This document shows positions 61,803-64,000 of a DNA stretch of 64,000 bases, one piece after another. Under the pieces are notes generated by a model. It saw only the letters and a program-made list of their open reading frames with translations, searched no databases and had not been told where the DNA came from. Within the stretch, counting starts at the first letter, position 1. Each line of letters begins with the position of its first letter. The DNA comes from Neobacillus mesonae (GTDB lineage Bacteria; Bacillota; Bacilli; Paenibacillales; Paenibacillaceae), in contig JAMBOW010000001.1 in NCBI GenBank assembly GCA_023715865.1, forward strand, positions 1,674,001 through 1,738,000, read 5' to 3'. A program made the translations under genes and the position numbers.

Positions 61803-63353
61803 TTATTTAGCATATTCCACTGCACGTGTTTCCCTGAGTACCGTAACCTTAATATGTCCAGGGTAGTCCAGCTCATTCTCGATCATCTTCGAAATGTCGC
61901 GAGCTAGGCGGAATGCTTCTGCATCATCAATCTTGTCAGGTTGGACCATAACACGAATCTCGCGTCCCGCTTGAATAGCATATGATTTCTCAACACCTTC
62001 AAACGATTCAGAGATCGCTTCAAGTTTCTCCAGACGCTTGATGTAAGTTTCGAGCGTTTCGCGACGTGCACCCGGTCTTGCTGCCGACAGAGCGTCCGCT
62101 GCCCCAACCAGCATAGCAATCACTGATGTTGCTTCCGCATCACCATGGTGAGATGCAATACTGTTAATGACAACTGGATGTTCTTTGTATTTCTTCGCCA
62201 GCTCAACACCGATTTCAACGTGAGACCCTTCCACTTCATGATCCAGTGCCTTACCGATATCGTGAAGGAGTCCAGCTCGTTTGGCTAGTACAATGTCTTC
62301 GCCAAGCTCACCAGCCATCAGTCCAGTTAAATAGGCAACTTCCATCGAATGCTTCAGTACGTTCTGACCATAGCTTGTACGGAACTTCAAACGTCCTAAA
62401 ATTTTGATCAAATCCGGATGAAGACCATGTACACCAACTTCGAATGTAGCTTGTTCACCATATTCACGAATACGTTCATCCACTTCTTTACGAGACTTCT
62501 CGACCATCTCTTCAATCCGTGCTGGATGGATACGACCATCAGCCACCAGCTTCTCCAAGGCAGTACGAGCAATTTCACGACGAATCGGATCAAATCCGGA
62601 CAAAATAACTGCTTCCGGTGTATCATCGATAATGAGGTCAATCCCTGTAAGGGTTTCAAGAGCACGGATGTTACGGCCTTCACGACCGATAATTCGGCCT
62701 TTCATTTCTTCGTTAGGCAGCGTCACTACCGATACAGTTGTCTCGGCAACATGATCTGCTGCGCAGCGTTGGATAGCTAGGGTAATGATCTCACGAGATT
62801 TCTTATCAGCTTCTTCCTTCGCCTGCTGTTCAATCTCTTTGATCATTTGAGCTGTTTCCAGTCGAACCTCCTGCTCAACGTTAGACAAAATGATGCTTCT
62901 TGCATCTTCCATCGTCAAGTTAGAAATGCGTTCAAGCTCGGTCACCTGGCTCTTATAAATCATTTCAATTTGCTGTTGTGTTTCATCAATACGCTTCTCT
63001 TTGTTGGCCACTTGTTCTTCTTTGCGTTCCAAGGACTCCAATTTTTTATCCAGCGACTCTTCCTTTTGCAACAATCGTCTTTCTTGTCGTTGAACTTCAT
63101 TTCGACGTTCACGAATGTCTTTTTCAGCTTCGGTACGTACACGATGGACTTCGTCCTTCGCTTCGAGTACCGTTTCTTTTTTCAGCGCCTCTGCGTCTTT
63201 TCTCGCGTTTTCCACGATTTGGACTGCAGCTTCTTCAGCGCTGGAAATTTTAGCTTCTGCCAAAGATTTGCGAATAAAATATCCGGCAAGGAACCCAATA
63301 ACCCCAGTAACTAAAGCGGCAACAACGAGAATTAACCAGATGTAAGCATCCAT
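61803..63353 (-). CDS. rny: Ribonuclease Y
   Basis: 516-residue membrane-anchored endoribonuclease that starts decay of many mRNAs. An N-terminal membrane helix (about 4-25) is followed by a long coiled coil (to about 200), a KH domain ([25 protein letters not shown]) and an HD domain with the catalytic [12 protein letters not shown]. The RicAFT complex, one subunit of which is encoded here, acts with it. ATG at 63353 is chosen because GAGGAGG lies upstream. The GTG nine bases earlier is part of that site. Confidence 0.96.
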   Translation of the reverse strand: MDAYIWLILVVAALVTGVIGFLAGYFIRKSLAEAKISSAEEAAVQIVENARKDAEALKKETVLEAKDEVHRVRTEAEKDIRERRNEVQRQERRLLQKEESLDKKLESLERKEEQVANKEKRIDETQQQIEMIYKSQVTELERISNLTMEDARSIILSNVEQEVRLETAQMIKEIEQQAKEEADKKSREIITLAIQRCAADHVAETTVSVVTLPNEEMKGRIIGREGRNIRALETLTGIDLIIDDTPEAVILSGFDPIRREIARTALEKLVADGRIHPARIEEMVEKSRKEVDERIREYGEQATFEVGVHGLHPDLIKILGRLKFRTSYGQNVLKHSMEVAYLTGLMAGELGEDIVLAKRAGLLHDIGKALDHEVEGSHVEIGVELAKKYKEHPVVINSIASHHGDAEATSVIAMLVGAADALSAARPGARRETLETYIKRLEKLEAISESFEGVEKSYAIQAGREIRVMVQPDKIDDAEAFRLARDISKMIENELDYPGHIKVTVLRETRAVEYAK

Positions 63354-63556
63354 AATGTTCACCTCCTCGTTGATTCCTCCAAGGGATTTCTCCTTGGGAT
63401 ATTTGCAATTTTTGTGTTCAAATCTTACACATTTTACAAAGAAAAAATGGAAACGACGTTAAGACCGTCGTCTTCTTTTTGCACATGCAAAGCATGCACA
63501 CACTACCACTATATTAATAGTGGTCTTACATCAATAAGCTTGTAAGTCCTTCGAAA
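63354..63556. other. rny upstream region
   Basis: It holds the rny ribosome binding site and a palindrome ACCACTAT/ATAGTGGT near 63504-63523. No open frame is credible. Confidence 0.4.
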
Positions 63557-63600
63557 TTAATAAAGGAGGCTTTTTTGGAAGGAAAAAGCACCTTTATTAA
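63557..63600 (-). other. Long hairpin between recX and rny
   Basis: TTAATAAAGG (63557-63566) and CCTTTATTAA (63591-63600) pair perfectly. Inner GC and A/T-run pairs extend the stem to about 17 bp with one mismatch and one bulge. It may end recX transcription or shape the rny leader. Confidence 0.6.
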
Positions 63601-63680
63601 TACATGGACTCATGTACATTTTAGTATTCGTGTTAAGATATTGTCAAGAGAATGAACCTTTTATGACGCTCTGATCCCTC

Positions 63681-64000
63681 TTAATCGAACATGTTATCTT
63701 CCATCTCTTCATCTAGCATCTCATTTTGCTCTGAAACAAGCGTTCCAAGCACCTTTCTCGTGACCTCTGAGGAATACCCGCGACGCATTAAAAAAGGATA
63801 TGTTTTTCGCTTTTTTTCAAGAGCATCGCCCTTCACCTGATTCCATTTCTTACGTCCGGCGGCCAGTGCGCTCTCCCATTCTTCTCTGCTGCTGACATCA
63901 CCCAAAGCATTCTGAATGTGTTCTTTAGAGATCCCTTTTTGGCGGAGCTCCTGGCCTACCCACAGTTTCCCCTTTCGATGGCTGGAAATACGCTGCCTGG
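63681..64000 (-). CDS. recX: RecX regulatory protein, C-terminal part (cut by window edge)
   Basis: About 105 C-terminal residues of RecX, which modulates RecA filaments. The visible frame contains RISSHRKGKLWVGQELRQKGISKEHIQNAL, a RecX three-helix repeat, then EWESALAAGRKKWNQVKGD and YPFLMRRGYSSEVTRKVLGTL, a second repeat. The acidic tail DEEMEDNMFD is common in Bacillota. The frame is open to the window edge, so the start lies outside. Its position before rny matches the recA-recX-rny order of related genomes. Confidence 0.88.
   Translation of the reverse strand, partial: RQRISSHRKGKLWVGQELRQKGISKEHIQNALGDVSSREEWESALAAGRKKWNQVKGDALEKKRKTYPFLMRRGYSSEVTRKVLGTLVSEQNEMLDEEMEDNMFD

Noticed and set aside
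1-64000. CRISPR arrays, tRNA or rRNA genes, insertion sequences, prophage
   Set aside because: No regularly spaced repeats, cloverleaf-like sequences, transposase or phage structural genes were seen by reading. A dedicated scan was not possible.

Overview
This window looks like chromosomal DNA from an endospore-forming, low-to-moderate GC member of the Bacillota, most likely Paenibacillus. That assignment is an inference. It rests on two YesMN/LplBC-type sugar-uptake loci, a T-box leader on argS, a YpdA bacillithiol-disulfide reductase, RicA, SpoVS and RNase Y, strong AGGAGG ribosome binding sites, and many GTG and TTG starts. I see no rRNA, tRNA, CRISPR array, insertion sequence or prophage.

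Layout. 1-7.3 kb: the 5' part of a Gfo/Idh/MocA oxidoreductase, a protein strikingly like the Bacillus replication terminator protein with a Ter-like site upstream, an acyltransferase, a YflT-type stress protein, HrpB helicase with a DUF1992 protein, and an SDR dehydrogenase. 7.3-17.4 kb: one leftward operon encoding an unusual type VII secretion (T7SS) locus. It has a YukD-like protein, an EssC/EccC ATPase, an unknown protein, two WXG100-like proteins, a kinase-like membrane protein with a very long coiled coil, a VWA protein and a PP2C phosphatase. EsaA and EssA are absent. The last three genes resemble a TerY-P kinase/VWA/phosphatase triad. 17.4-25.6 kb: a small plus-strand gene, then the first permease/permease/YesM/YesN/binding-protein locus with a shared putative operator, and a 52-residue protein.

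25.6-33.3 kb: ordinary single genes (DinB, CGNR, GNAT, L,D-transpeptidase, an RsgA paralogue, ArsR, YpdA, DUF441, NUDIX, HesB-like) plus a 25-codon micro-ORF. 33.4-37.7 kb: a BmrCD-type heterodimeric ABC exporter preceded by a short leader ORF and an attenuator whose alternative pairings can be read from the sequence. 37.7-45.6 kb: YdcF, a HEPN-like protein and the second YesMN/LplBC locus. 45.8-49.5 kb: argS behind a T-box, followed by a two-gene ABC transporter. 49.5-52.7 kb: copper- and zinc-related proteins, MoaB and an acryloyl-CoA reductase-like enzyme. 52.8-55.8 kb: an NAD-salvage operon (NrtR-like NUDIX, pncA, pncB). 55.8-64 kb: a conserved core block (thioesterase, ricA, miaB, pduL, dipeptidase, spoVS, ymdB, rny, recX).

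The observations most worth following up are the T7SS with its kinase/VWA/PP2C module, the leader-peptide attenuator before the ABC exporter, the apparent ATT start codon of ymdB, the RTP homologue with its Ter-like site, and several operator-like repeats in intergenic regions.
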